Positions 49,211 through 62,661 of a stretch of 64,000 bases of DNA are shown one piece after another. Each line of letters opens with the position of its first letter. The first letter of the stretch is position 1. A program made the position numbers and the translations under genes. The stretch is taken from the NCBI GenBank assembly GCA_028752905.1, contig JAQNBH010000252.1, forward strand, positions 682,001-746,000, written 5' to 3'. Source of the stretch: Cladorhizidae sp. MBARI D1340-BT2 (Eukaryota; Porifera; Demospongiae; Poecilosclerida; Cladorhizidae). The notes under the pieces were generated by a model. That model had not been told where the DNA came from. It did not search any database and worked only from the letters and a program-made list of their open reading frames with translations.

Positions 49211-50118
49211 ATCTTGTTATTTTGCCGTAAAGCTCATAACTTTTCTACACTTTACCCAAAAAAGATAATTTTTATATCACCGGATAGCCCTTCTAATTAT
49301 CTGTCTTTTGTACGTGCCAAAATTTTGAGTACTCTAAGTATTAGCAAGTTATGGTGATTTGAAGTGGTAAGGTTTGCGATCTTTCCTGGCGTTTTCCAGT
49401 TGCCAAAGCGGTGGCCTGCCAGTGAAAAACCACTACATTTATTGATAATCTGTTGACATGTTGCAGATAAGGGCCTTCTCTATCAGTTGACAAAATCTGG
49501 GACTTTGGTCTTGTTAATTAGGGCAGTTATGAATTGTACTCTTACTTGATGCTAAACATGTTAGCTTCGTAGATTATCCACACTTCACTGAATAGACTTG
49601 ATGTATAGCTATTAAGATAGGACTCTCTAAGTGCTCTCTCTTGATACCAAACATCCATATATTCTGCACACTTCACTGTAATGGACTTGCAAGATAGGTA
49701 TCTCTCAGTGTTCTCTATCTTGAGCTAAACATGTTAGCTTCATAGATTCTCCACACTTCACTGAATAGACTTGATATATAGCTCTAAAGGTAGGCCTCTC
49801 TCTGTTCTCTCTCTTGATACCAAACATCCGTATATTCTGCATACATAGAATCACAAGATAGGTTTCTCTATGTGTTCTCTATCTTGATGCTAAACAGGTT
49901 AGCTTCATAGATTCTCCACACTTCACTGTATAAACTTGATATATAGCTATTAAGATAGGTCTCTCCCTGTGCTCTCTGTTGATATCAAACATCCATAATA
50001 TTCTGCAAACTTCACTGTAATGGACTTGATATGATTCGAATGATAGGTTTCATTATGTGTTCTCTATCTTGATATTTGCCCTAATTTGGTCTATATGTTT
50101 CTCATTTTCCTCCCAAAA
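49211..50118 (+). repeat. Satellite unit 56
   Basis: 908 bp. Head A, b1-long, R1, t5. Confidence 0.95.
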
Positions 50119-51026
50119 ATCTTGTTATTTTGCCGTAAAGCTCATAACTTTTCTACACTTTACCCAAAAAAGATAATTTTTATATCACCGGATAGCCCTT
50201 CTAATTATCTGTCTTTTGTACGTGCCAAAATTTTGAGTACTCTAAGTATTAGCAAGTTATGGTGATTTGAAGTGGTAAGGTTTGCGATCTTTCCTGGCGT
50301 TTTCCAGTTGCCAAAGCGGTGGCCTGCCAGTGAAAAACCACTACATTTATTGATAATCTGTTGACATGTTGCAGATAAGGGCCTTCTCTATCAGTTGACA
50401 AAATCTGGGACTTTGGTCTTGTTAATTAGGGCAGTTATGAATTGTACTCTTACTTGATGCTAAACATGTTAGCTTCGTAGATTATCCACACTTCACTGAA
50501 TAGACTTGATGTATAGCTATTAAGATAGGACTCTCTAAGTGCTCTCTCTTGATACCAAACATCCATATATTCTGCACACTTCACTGTAATGGACTTGCAA
50601 GATAGGTATCTCTCAGTGTTCTCTATCTTGAGCTAAACATGTTAGCTTCATAGATTCTCCACACTTCACTGAATAGACTTGATATATAGCTCTAAAGGTA
50701 GGCCTCTCTCTGTTCTCTCTCTTGATACCAAACATCCGTATATTCTGCATACATAGAATCACAAGATAGGTTTCTCTATGTGTTCTCTATCTTGATGCTA
50801 AACAGGTTAGCTTCATAGATTCTCCACACTTCACTGTATAAACTTGATATACAGCTATTAAGATAGGTCTCTCCCTGTGCTCTCTGTTGATATCAAACAT
50901 CCATAATATTCTGCAAACTTCACTGTAATGGACTTGATATGATTCGAATGATAGGTTTCATTATGTGTTCTCTATCTTGATATTTGCCCTAATTTGGTCT
51001 ATATGTTTCTCATTTTCCCCCCAAAA
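50119..51026 (+). repeat. Satellite unit 57
   Basis: 908 bp. Head A, b1-long, recombinant back (TATACAG with CTGCAAAC), t1. Its counterpart, unit 44, is R2. Confidence 0.95.
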
Positions 51027-51933
51027 ATCTTGTTATTTTGCCGTAAAGCTCATAACTTTTCTACACTTTACCCCAAAAAGATCATTTTTATATCACCGGA
51101 TAGCCCTTCTAATTATCTGTCTTTTGTACGTGCCAAAATTTTGAGTACTCTAAGTATTAGCAAGTTATGATGATTTGAAGTGGTAAGGTTTGCGATCTTT
51201 CCTGGCGTTTTACAGTTGCCAAAGCGGTGGCCTGCCAGTGAAAAACCACTACATTTATTGATAATCTGTTGACATGTTGCAGATAAGGGCCTTCTCTATC
51301 AGTTGACAAAATCTGGGACTTTGGTCTTGTTAATTAGGGCAGTTATGAATTGTACTCTTACTTGATGCTAAACATGTTAGCTTCGTAGATTATCCACACT
51401 TCACTGAATAGACTTGATGTATAGCTATTAAGATAGGACTCTCTAAGTGCTCTCTCTTGATACCAAACATCCATATATTCTGCACACTTCACTGTATGGA
51501 CTTGCAAGATAGGTATCTCTCAGTGTTCTCTATCTTGAGCTAAACATGTTAGCTTCATAGATTCTCCACACTTCACTGAATAGACTTGATATATAGCTCT
51601 AAAGGTAGGCCTCTCTCTGTTCTCTCTCTTGATACCAAACATCCGTATATTCTGCATACATAGAATCACAAGATAGGTTTCTCTATGTGTTCTCTATCTT
51701 GATGCTAAACAGGTTAGCTTCATAGATTCTCCACACTTCACTGTATAAACTTGATATATAGCTATTAAGATAGGTCTCTCCCTGTGCTCTCTGTTGATAT
51801 CAAACATCCATAATATTCTGCAAACTTCACTGTAATGGACTTGATATGATTCGAATGATAGGTTTCATTATGTGTTCTCTATCTTGATATTTGCCCTAAT
51901 TTGGTCTATATGTTTCTCATTTCCCCCCCAAAA
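51027..51933 (+). repeat. Satellite unit 58
   Basis: 907 bp. Head B1, b1-short, R1, t2. Confidence 0.95.
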
Positions 51934-52840
51934 ATCTTGTTATTTTGCCGTAAAGCTCATAACTTTTCTATACTTTACCCCAAAAAGATCATTTTTATAT
52001 CACCGGATAGCCCTTCTAATTATCTATCTTTTGTACGTGCCAAAATTTTGAGTACTCTAAGTATTAGCAAGTTATGGTGATTTGAAGTGGTAAGGTTTGC
52101 GATCTTTCCTGGCGTTTTCCAGTTGCCAAAGCGGTGGCCTGCCAGTGAAAAACCACTACATTTATTGATAATCTGTTGACTTGTTGCAGATAAGGGCCTT
52201 CTCTATCAGTTGACAAAATCTGGGACTTTGGTCTTGTTAATTAGGGCAGTTATGAATTGTACTCTTACTTGATGCTAAACATGTTAGCTTCGTAGATTAT
52301 CCACACTTCACTGAATAGACTTGATGTATAGCTATTAAGATAGGACTCTCTAAGTGCTCTCTCTTGATACCAAACATCCATATATTCTGCACACTTCACT
52401 GTATGGACTTGCAAGATAGGTATCTCTCAGTGTTCTCTATCTTGAGCTAAACATGTTAGCTTCATAGATTCTCCACACTTCACTGAATAGACTTGATATA
52501 TAGCTCTAAAGGTAGGCCTCTCTCTGTTCTCTCTCTTGATACCAAACATCCGTATATTCTGCATACATAGAATCACAAGATAGGTTTCTCTATGTGTTCT
52601 CTATCTTGATGCTAAACAGGTTAGCTTCATAGATTCTCCACACTTCACTGTATAAACTTGATATACAGCTATTAAGATAGGTCTCTCCCTGTGCTCTCTG
52701 TTGATATCAAACATCCATAATATTCTGCACACTTCACTGTAATGGACTTGATATGATTCGAATGATAGGTTTCATTATGTGTTCTCTATCTTGATATTTG
52801 CCCTAATTTGGTCTATATGTTTCTCATTTTCCTCCCAAAA
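51934..52840 (+). repeat. Satellite unit 59
   Basis: 907 bp. Head B', b1-short, R2, t5. Fourth and last B' unit. Confidence 0.95.
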
Positions 52841-53748
52841 ATCTTGTTATTTTGCCGTAAAGCTCATAACTTTTCTACACTTTACCCAAAAAAGATAATT
52901 TTTATATCACCGGATAGCCCTTCTAATTATCTGTCTTTTGTACGTGCCAAAATTTTGAGTACTCTAAGTATTAGCAAGTTATGGTGATTTGAAGTGGTAA
53001 GGTTTGCGATCTTTCCTGGCGTTTTCCAGTTGCCAAAGCGGTGGCCTGCCAGTGAAAAACCACTACATTTATTGATAATCTGTTGACATGTTGCAGATAA
53101 GGGCCTTCTCTATCAGTTGACAAAATCTGGGACTTTGGTCTTGTTAATTAGGGCAGTTATGAATTGTACTCTTACTTGATGCTAAACATGTTAGCTTCGT
53201 AGATTATCCACACTTCACTGAATAGACTTGATGTATAGCTATTAAGATAGGACTCTCTAAGTGCTCTCTCTTGATACCAAACATCCATATATTCTGCACA
53301 CTTCACTGTAATGGACTTGCAAGATAGGTATCTCTCAGTGTTCTCTATCTTGAGCTAAACATGTTAGCTTCATAGATTCTCCACACTTCACTGAATAGAC
53401 TTGATATATAGCTCTAAAGGTAGGCCTCTCTCTGTTCTCTCTCTTGATACCAAACATCCGTATATTCTGCATACATAGAATCACAAGATAGGTTTCTCTA
53501 TGTGTTCTCTATCTTGATGCTAAACAGGTTAGCTTCATAGATTCTCCACACTTCACTGTATAAACTTGATATACAGCTATTAAGATAGGTCTCTCCCTGT
53601 GCTCTCTGTTGATATCAAACATCCATAATATTCTGCACACTTCACTGTAATGGACTTGATATGATTCGAATGATAGGTTTCATTATGTGTTCTCTATCTT
53701 GATATTTGCCCTAATTTGGTCTATATGTTTCTCATTTTCCCCCCAAAA
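52841..53748 (+). repeat. Satellite unit 60
   Basis: 908 bp. Head A, b1-long, R2, t1. Confidence 0.95.
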
Positions 53749-54656
53749 ATCTTGTTATTTTGCCGTAAAGCTCATAACTTTTCTACACTTTACCCCAAAA
53801 AGATCATTTTTATATCACCGGATAGCCCTTCTAATTATCTGTCTTTTGTACGTGCCAAAATTTTGAGTACTCTAAGTATTAGCAAGTTATGATGATTTGA
53901 AGTGGTAAGGTTTGCGATCTTTCCTGGCGTTTTACAGTTGCCAAAGCGGTGGCCTGCCAGTGAAAAACCACTACATTTATTGATAATCTGTTGACATGTT
54001 GCAGATAAGGGCCTTCTCTATCAGTTGACAAAATCTGGGACTTTGGTCTTGTTAATTAGGGCAGTTATGAATTGTACTCTTACTTGATGCTAAACATGTT
54101 AGCTTCGTAGATTATCCACACTTCACTGAATAGACTTGATGTATAGCTATTAAGATAGGACTCTCTAAGTGCTCTCTCTTGATACCAAACATCCATATAT
54201 TCTGCACACTTCACTGTAATGGACTTGCAAGATAGGTATCTCTCAGTGTTCTCTATCTTGAGCTAAACATGTTAGCTTCATAGATTCTCCACACTTCACT
54301 GAATAGAGTTGATATATAGCTCTAAAGGTAGGCCTCTCTCTGTTCTCTCTCTTGATACCAAACATCCGTATATTCTGCATACATAGAATCACAAGATAGG
54401 TTTCTCTATGTGTTCTATATCTTGATGCTAAACAGGTTAGCTTCATAGATTCTCCACACTTCACTGTATAAACTTGATATACAGCTATTAAGATAGGTCT
54501 CTCCCTGTGCTCTCTGTTGATATCAAACATCCATAATATTCTGCACACTTCACTGTAATGGACTTGATATGATTCGAATGATAGGTTTCATTATGTGTTC
54601 TCTATCTTGATATTTGCCCTAATTTGGTCTATATGTTTCTCATTTTCCTCCCAAAA
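53749..54656 (+). repeat. Satellite unit 61
   Basis: 908 bp. Head B1 but b1-long; AGAGTTG in a2, private CTATATCTTG at the end of b2, R2, t5. The a2 and b2 changes help open a minus-strand frame (54243-54548) that I reject as a gene. Confidence 0.95.
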
Positions 54657-55563
54657 ATCTTGTTATTTTGCCGTAAAGCTCATAACTTTTCTACACTTTA
54701 CCCAAAAAAGATAATTTTTATATCACCGGATAGCCCTTCTAATTATCTGTCTTTTGTACGTGCCAAAATTTTGAGTACTCTAAGTATTAGCAAGTTATGG
54801 TGATTTGAAGTGGTAAGGTTTGCGATCTTTCCTGGCGTTTTCCAGTTGCCAAAGCGGTGGCCTGCCAGTGAAAAACCACTACATTTATTGATAATCTGTT
54901 GACATGTTGCAGATAAGGGCCTTCTCTATCAGTTGACAAAATCTGGGACTTTGGTCTTGTTAATTAGGGCAGTTATGAATTGTACTCTTACTTGATGCTA
55001 AACATGTTAGCTTCGTAGATTATCCACACTTCACTGAATAGACTTGATGTATAGCTATTAAGATAGGACTCTCTAAGTGCTCTCTCTTGATACCAAACAT
55101 CCATATATTCTGCACACTTCACTGTAATGGACTTGCAAGATAGGTATCTCTCAGTGTTCTCTATCTTGAGCTAAACATGTTAGCTTCATAGATTCTCCAC
55201 ACTTCACTGAATAGACTTGATATATAGCTCTAAAGGTAGGCCTCTCTCTGTTCTCTCTCTTGATACCAAACATCCGTATATTCTGCATACATAGAATCAC
55301 AAGATAGGTTTCTCTATGTGTTCTCTATCTTGATGCTAAACAGGTTAGCTTCATAGATTCTCCACACTTCACTGTATAAACTTGATATACAGCTATTAAG
55401 ATAGGTCTCTCCCTGTGCTCTCTGTTGATATCAAACATCCATAATATTCTGCACACTTCACTGTAATGGACTTGATATGATTCGAATGATAGGTTTCATT
55501 ATGTGTTCTCTATCTTGATATTTGCCTAATTTGGTCTATATGTTTCTCATTTCCCCCCCAAAA
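54657..55563 (+). repeat. Satellite unit 62
   Basis: 907 bp. Head A, b1-long, R2, GCCTAA tail, t2. Counterpart of unit 49. Confidence 0.95.
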
Positions 55564-56471
55564 ATCTTGTTATTTTGCCGTAAAGCTCATAACTTTTCTA
55601 CACTTTACCCAAAAAAGATCATTTTTATATCACCGGATAGCCCTTCTAATTATCTGTCTTTTGTACGTGCCAAAATTTTGAGTACTCTAAGTATTAGCAA
55701 GTTATGGTGATTTGAAGTGGTAAGGTTTGCGATCTTTCCTGGCGTTTTCCAGTTGCCAAAGCGGTGGCCTGCCAGTGAAAAACCACTACATTTATTGATA
55801 ATCTGTTGACATGTTGCAGATAAGGGCCTTCTCTATCAGTTGACAAAATCTGGGACTTTGGTCTTGTTAATTAGGGCAGTTATGAATTGTACTCTTACTT
55901 GATGCTAAACATGTTAGCTTCGTAGATTATCCACACTTCACTGAATAGACTTGATGTATAGCTATTAAGATAGGACTCTCTAAGTGCTCTCTCTTGATAC
56001 CAAACATCCATATATTCTGCACACTTCACTGTAATGGACTTGCAAGATAGGTATCTCTCAGTGTTCTCTATCTTGAGCTAAACATGTTAGCTTCATAGAT
56101 TCTCCACACTTCACTGAATAGACTTGATATATAGCTCTAAAGGTAGGCCTCTCTCTGTTCTCTCTCTTGATACCAAACATCCGTATATTCTGCATACATA
56201 GAATCACAAGATAGGTTTCTCTATGTGTTCTCTATCTTGATGCTAAACAGGTTAGCTTCATAGATTCTCCACACTTCACTGTATAAACTTGATATATAGC
56301 TATTAAGATAGGTCTCTCCCTGTGCTCTCTGTTGATATCAAACATCCATAATATTCTGCAAACTTCACTGTAATGGACTTGATATGATTCGAATGATAGG
56401 TTTCATTATGTGTTCTCTATCTTGATATTTGCCCTAATTTGGTCTATATGTTTCTCATTTTCCCCCCAAAA
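55564..56471 (+). repeat. Satellite unit 63, A/B hybrid head
   Basis: 908 bp. CCC-A6 with GATCA, otherwise A-like; b1-long, R1, t1. Counterpart of unit 50. Confidence 0.95.
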
Positions 56472-57378
56472 ATCTTGTTATTTTGCCGTAAAGCTCATAA
56501 CTTTTCTACTCTTTACCCAAAAAAGATAATTTTTATATCACCGGATAGCCCTTCTAATTATCTGTCTTTTGTACGTGCCAAAATTTTGAGTACTCTAAGT
56601 ATTAGCAAGTTATGGTAATTTGAAATGGTAAGGTTTGCGATCTTTCCTGGCGTTTTCCAGTTGCCAAAGCGGTGGCCTGCCAGTGAAAAACCACTACATT
56701 TATTGATAATCTGTTGACATGTTGCAGATAAGGGCCTTCTCTATCAGTTGACAAAATCTGGGACTTTGGTCTTGTTAATTAGGGCAGTTATGAATTGTAC
56801 TCTTACTTGATGCTAAACATGTTAGCTTCGTAGATTATCCACACTTCACTGAATAGACTTGATGTATAGCTATTAAGATAGGACTCTCTAAGTGCTCTCT
56901 CTTGATACCAAACATCCATATATTCTGCACACTTCACTGTATGGACTTGCAAGATAGGTATCTCTCAGTGTTCTCTATCTTGAGCTAAACATGTTAGCTT
57001 CATAGATTCTCCACACTTCACTGAATAGACTTGATATATAGCTCTAAAGGTAGGCCTCTCTCTGTTCTCTCTCTTGATACCAAACATCCGTATATTCTGC
57101 ATACATAGAATCACAAGATAGGTTTCTCTATGTGTTCTCTATCTTGATGCTAAACAGGTTAGCTTCATAGATTCTCCACACTTCACTGTATAAACTTGAT
57201 ATATAGCTATTAAGATAGGTCTCTCCCTGTGCTCTCTGTTGATATCAAACATCCATAATATTCTGCAAACTTCACTGTAATGGACTTGATATGATTCGAA
57301 TGATAGGTTTCATTATGTGTTCTCTATCTTGATATTTGCCCTAATTTGGTCTATATGTTTCTCATTTTCCCCCCAAAA
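56472..57378 (+). repeat. Satellite unit 64
   Basis: 907 bp. Head C, b1-short, R1, t1. Single here where copy 1 of the block has two. Confidence 0.95.
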
Positions 57379-58286
57379 ATCTTGTTATTTTGCCGTAAAG
57401 CTCATAACTTTTCTACACTTTACCCCAAAAAGATCATTTTTATATCACCGGATAGCCCTTCTAATTATCTGTCTTTTGTATGTGCCAAAATTTTGAGTAC
57501 TCTAAGTATTAGCAAGTTATGGTGATTTGAAGTGGTAAGGTTTGCGATCTTTCCTGGCGTTTTCCAGTTGCCAAAGCGGTGGCCTGCCAGTGAAAAACCA
57601 CTACATTTATTGATAATCTGTTGACATGTTGCAGATAAGGGCCTTCTCTATCAGTTGACAAAATCTGGGACTTTGGTCTTGTTAATTAGGGCAGTTATGA
57701 ATTGTACTCTTACTTGATGCTAAACATGTTAGCTTCGTAGATTATCCACACTTCACTGAATAGACTTGATGTATAGCTATTAAGATAGGACTCTCTAAGT
57801 GCTCTCTCTTGATACCAAACATCCATATATTCTGCACACTTCACTGTAATGGACTTGCAAGATAGGTATCTCTCAGTGTTCTCTATCTTGAGCTAAACAT
57901 GTTAGCTTCATAGATTCTCCACACTTCACTGAATAGACTTGATATATAGCTCTAAAGGTAGGCCTCTCTCTGTTCTCTCTCTTGATACCAAACATCCGTA
58001 TATTCTGCATACATAGAATCACAAGATAGGTTTCTCTATGTGTTCTCTATCTTGATGCTAAACAGGTTAGCTTCATAGATTCTCCACACTTCACTGTATA
58101 AACTTGATATACAGCTATTAAGATAGGTCTCTCCCTGTGCTCTCTGTTGATATCAAACATCCATAATATTCTGCACACTTCACTGTAATGGACTTGATAT
58201 GATTCGAATGATAGGTTTCATTATGTGTTCTCTATCTTGATATTTGCCCTAATTTGGTCTATATGTTTCTCATTTTCCCCCCAAAA
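57379..58286 (+). repeat. Satellite unit 65
   Basis: 908 bp. Head B2 with TGTATGTG, b1-long, R2, t1. Confidence 0.95.
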
Positions 58287-59194
58287 ATCTTGTTATTTTG
58301 CCGTAAAGCTCATAACTTTTCTACACTTTACCCCAAAAAGATCATTTTTATATCACCGGATAGCCCTTCTAATTATCTGTCTTTTGTACGTGCCAAAATT
58401 TTGAGTACTCTAAGTATTAGCAAGTTATGATGATTTGAAGTGGTAAGGTTTGCGATCTTTCCTGGCGTTTTACAGTTGCCAAAGCGGTGGCCTGCCAGTG
58501 AAAAACCACTACATTTATTGATAATCTGTTGACATGTTGCAGATAAGGGCCTTCTCTATCAGTTGACAAAATCTGGGACTTTGGTCTTGTTAATTAGGGC
58601 AGTTATGAATTGTACTCTTACTTGATGCTAAACATGTTAGCTTCGTAGATTATCCACACTTCACTGAATAGACTTGATGTATAGCTATTAAGATAGGACT
58701 CTCTAAGTGCTCTCTCTTGATACCAAACATCCATATATTCTGCACACTTCACTGTAATGGACTTGCAAGATAGGTATCTCTCAGTGTTCTCTATCTTGAG
58801 CTAAACATGTTAGCTTCATAGATTCTCCACACTTCACTGAATAGACTTGATATATAGCTCTAAAGGTAGGCCTCTCTCTGTTCTCTCTCTTGATACCAAA
58901 CATCCGTATATTCTGCATACATAGAATCACAAGATAGGTTTCTCTATGTGTTCTCTATCTTGATGCTAAACAGGTTAGCTTCATAGATTCTCCACACTTC
59001 ACTGTATAAACTTGATATATAGCTATTAAGATAGGTCTCTCCCTGTGCTCTCTGTTGATATCAAACATCCATAATATTCTGCACACTTCACTGTAATGGA
59101 CTTGATATGATTCGAATGATAGGTTTCATTATGTGTTCTCTATCTTGATATTTGCCCTAATTTGGTCTATATGTTTCTCATTTTCCCCCCAAAA
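58287..59194 (+). repeat. Satellite unit 66
   Basis: 908 bp. Head B1, b1-long, recombinant back in the reverse sense (TATATAG with CTGCACAC), t1. Confidence 0.95.
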
Positions 59195-60101
59195 ATCTTG
59201 TTATTTTGCCGTAAAGCTCATAACTTTTCTACACTTTACCCCAAAAAGATCATTTTTATATCACCGGATAGCCCTTCTAATTATCTGTCTTTTGTACGTG
59301 CCAAAATTTTGAGTACTCTAAGTATTAGCAAGTTATGATGATTTGAAGTGGTAAGGTTTGCGATCTTTCCTGGCGTTTTACAGTTGCCAAAGCGGTGGCC
59401 TGCCAGTGAAAAACCACTACATTTATTGATAATCTGTTGACATGTTGCAGATAAGGGCCTTCTCTATCAGTTGACAAAATCTGGGACTTTGGTCTTGTTA
59501 ATTAGGGCAGTTATGAATTGTACTCTTACTTGATGCTAAACATGTTAGCTTCGTAGATTATCCACACTTCACTGAATAGACTTGATGTATAGCTATTAAG
59601 ATAGGACTCTCTAAGTGCTCTCTCTTGATACCAAACATCCATATATTCTGCACACTTCACTGTATGGACTTGCAAGATAGGTATCTCTCAGTGTTCTCTA
59701 TCTTGAGCTAAACATGTTAGCTTCATAGATTCTCCACACTTCACTGAATAGACTTGATATATAGCTCTAAAGGTAGGCCTCTCTCTGTTCTCTCTCTTGA
59801 TACCAAACATCCGTATATTCTGCATACATAGAATCACAAGATAGGTTTCTCTATGTGTTCTCTATCTTGATGCTAAACAGGTTAGCTTCATAGATTCTCC
59901 ACACTTCACTGTATAAACTTGATATACAGCTATTAAGATAGGTCTCTCCCTGTGCTCTCTGTTGATATCAAACATCCATAATATTCTGCACACTTCACTG
60001 TAATGGACTTGATATGATTCGAATGATAGGTTTCATTATGTGTTCTCTATCTTGATATTTGCCCTAATTTGGTCTATATGTTTCTCATTTTCCCCCCAAA
60101 A
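59195..60101 (+). repeat. Satellite unit 67
   Basis: 907 bp. Head B1, b1-short, AGACTTG, R2, t1. Confidence 0.95.
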
Positions 60102-61009
60102 ATCTTGTTATTTTGCCGTAAAGCTCATAACTTTTCTACACTTTACCCAAAATAGATAATTTTTATATCAACGGATAGCCCTTCTAATTATCTGTCTTTT
60201 GTACGTGCCAAAATTTTGAGTACTCTAAGTATTAGCAAGTTATGGTGATTTGAAGTGGTAAGGTTTGCGATCTTTCCTGGCGTTTTCCAGTTGCCAAAGC
60301 GGTGGCCTGCCAGTGAAAAACCACTACATTTATTGATAATCTGTTGACATGTTGCAGATAAGTGCCTTCTCTATCAGTTGACAAAATCTGGGACTTTGGT
60401 CTTGTTAATTAGGGCAGTTATGAATTGTACTCTTACTTGATGCTAAACATGTTAGCTTCGTAGATTATCCACACTTCACTGAATAGACTTGATGTATAGC
60501 TATTAAGATAGGACTCTCTAAGTGCTCTCTCTTGATACCAAACATCCATATATTCTGCACACTTCACTGTAATGGACTTGCAAGATAGGTATCTCTCAGT
60601 GTTCTCTATCTTGAGCTAAACATGTTAGCTTCATAGATTCTCCACACTTCACTGAATAGACTTGATATATAGCTCTAAAGGTAGGCCTCTCTCTGTTCTC
60701 TCTCTTGATACCAAACATCCGTATATTCTGCATACATAGAATCACAAGATAGGTTTCTCTATGTGTTCTCTATCTTGATGCTAAACAGGTTAGCTTCATA
60801 GATTCTCCACACTTCACTGTATAAACTTGATATATAGCTATTAAGATAGGTCTCTCCCTGTGCTCTCTGTTGATATCAAACATCCATAATATTTTGCAAA
60901 CTTCACTGTAATGGACTTGATATGATTCGAATGATAGGTTTCATTATGTGTTCTCTATCTTGATATTTGCCCTAATTTGGTCTATATGTTTCTCATTTTC
61001 CCCCCAAAA
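60102..61009 (+). repeat. Satellite unit 68
   Basis: 908 bp. Head A with private AAAATAGAT, TCAACGG and ATAAGTGCC; b1-long, R1 with TTTTGC in b3, t1. First TTTTGC unit. Confidence 0.95.
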
Positions 61010-61917
61010 ATCTTGTTATTTTGCCGTAAGGCTCATAACTTTTCTACACTTTACCCCAAAAAGATCATTTTTATATCACCGGATAGCCCTTCTAATTATC
61101 TGTCTTTTGTACGTGCCAAAATTTTGAGTACTCTAAGTATTAGCAAGTTATGGTGATTTGAAGTGGTAAGGTTTGCGATCTTTCCTGGCGTTTTCCAGTT
61201 GCCAAAGCGGTGGCCTGCCAGTGAAAAACCACTACATTTATTGATAATCTGTTGACATGTTGCAGATAAGGGCCTTCTCTATCAGTTGACAAAATCTGGG
61301 ACTTTGGTCTTGTTAATTAGGGCAGTTATGAATTGTACTCTTACTTGATGCTAAACATGTTAGCTTCGTAGATTATCCACACTTCACTGAATAGACTTGA
61401 TGTATAGCTATTAAGATAGGACTCTCTAAGTGCTCTCTCTTGATACCAAACATCCATATATTCTGCACACTTCACTGTAATGGACTTGCAAGATAGGTAT
61501 CTCTCAGTGTTCTCTATCTTGAGCTAAACATGTTAGCTTCATAGATTCTCCACACTTCACTGAATAGACTTGATATATAGCTCTAAAGGTAGGCCTCTCT
61601 CTGTTCTCTCTCTTGATACCAAACATCCGTATATTCTGCATACATAGAATCACAAGATAGGTTTCTCTATGTGTTCTCTATCTTGATGCTAAACAGGTTA
61701 GCTTCATAGATTCTCCACACTTCACTGTATAAACTTGATATATAGCTATTAAGATAGGTCTCTCCCTGTGCTCTCTGTTGATATCAAACATCCATAATAT
61801 TTTGCAAACTTCACTGTAATGGACTTGATATGATTCGAATGATAGGTTTCATTATGTGTTCTCTATCTTGATATTTGCCCTAATTTGGTCTATATGTTTC
61901 TCATTTTCCCCCCAAAA
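61010..61917 (+). repeat. Satellite unit 69
   Basis: 908 bp. Head B2 with private GTAAGGCTC, b1-long, R1 with TTTTGC, t1. Confidence 0.95.
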
Positions 61918-62661
61918 ATCTTGTTATTTTGCCGTAAAGCTCATAACTTTTCTACACTTTACCCCAAAAAGATCATTTTTATATCACCGGATAGCCCTTC
62001 TAATTATCTGTCTTTTGTACGTGCCAAAATTTTGAGTACTCTAAGTATTAGCAAGTTATGGTGATTTGAAGTGGTAAGGTTTGCGATCTTTCCTGGCGTT
62101 TTCCAGTTGCCAAAGCGGTGGCCTGCCAGTGAAAAACCACTACATTTATTGATAATCTGTTGACATGTTGCAGATAAGGGCCTTCTCTATCAGTTGACAA
62201 AATCTGGGACTTTGGTCTTGTTAATTAGGGCAGTTATGAATTGTACTCTTACTTGATGCTAAACATGTTAGCTTCGTAGATTATCCACACTTCACTGAAT
62301 AGACTTGATGTATAGCTATTAAGATAGGACTCTCTAAGTGCTCTCTCTTGATACCAAACATCCATATATTCTGCACACTTCACTGTAATGGACTTGCAAG
62401 ATAGGTATCTCTCAGTGTTCTCTATCTTGATGCTAAACAGGTTAGCTTCATAGATTCTCCACACTTCACTGTATAAACTTGATATATAGCTATTAAGATA
62501 GGTCTCTCCCTGTGCTCTCTGTTGATATCAAACATCCATAATATTCTGCAAACTTCACTGTAATGGACTTGATATGATTCGAATGATAGGTTTCATTATG
62601 TGTTCTCTATCTTGATATTTGCCCTAATTTGGTCTATATGTTTCTCATTTCCCCCCCAAAA
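61918..62661 (+). repeat. Satellite unit 70, 744-bp form
   Basis: Head B2, b1-long, then b1 runs into a3 through the shared GTGTTCTCTATCTTGA (62416-62431); a2b2 (164 bp) is missing. R1 without TTTTGC, t2. Confidence 0.97.

Larger units (their letters stand above)
48304..59194 (+). repeat. Large higher-order block, copy 2 (units 55-66, 12 units)
   Basis: Second copy of the preceding block. It has one C unit (64) where copy 1 has two (51, 52). Unit 61 is b1-long with AGAGTTG where unit 48 is b1-short with AGACTTG. The last unit, 66, has a B1 head where unit 54 has B2, so the match decays near the right end. Confidence 0.85.

Noticed and set aside
54243..54548. 101-codon open frame on the minus strand in unit 61
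   Set aside because: It appears to exist because of unit-specific bases in a2 and b2 (AGAGTTG, CTATATCTTG). Its predicted product has an internal repeat (KCGESMKLTCL twice) that only reflects the a2 and a3 sub-repeats. Other units do not hold the frame open.
55522..55710. Near-identical 62-codon frame in units 62/63
   Set aside because: It is the duplicate of the frame at 43724 made by the ~11.8-kb block duplication, with the same C loss and a tract difference. Shared descent of the repeat explains the similarity; no coding constraint is needed.
62249..62464. 71-codon open frame on the minus strand in unit 70
   Set aside because: It spans the b1-a3 deletion junction of the 744-bp unit and so is a by-product of the deletion.
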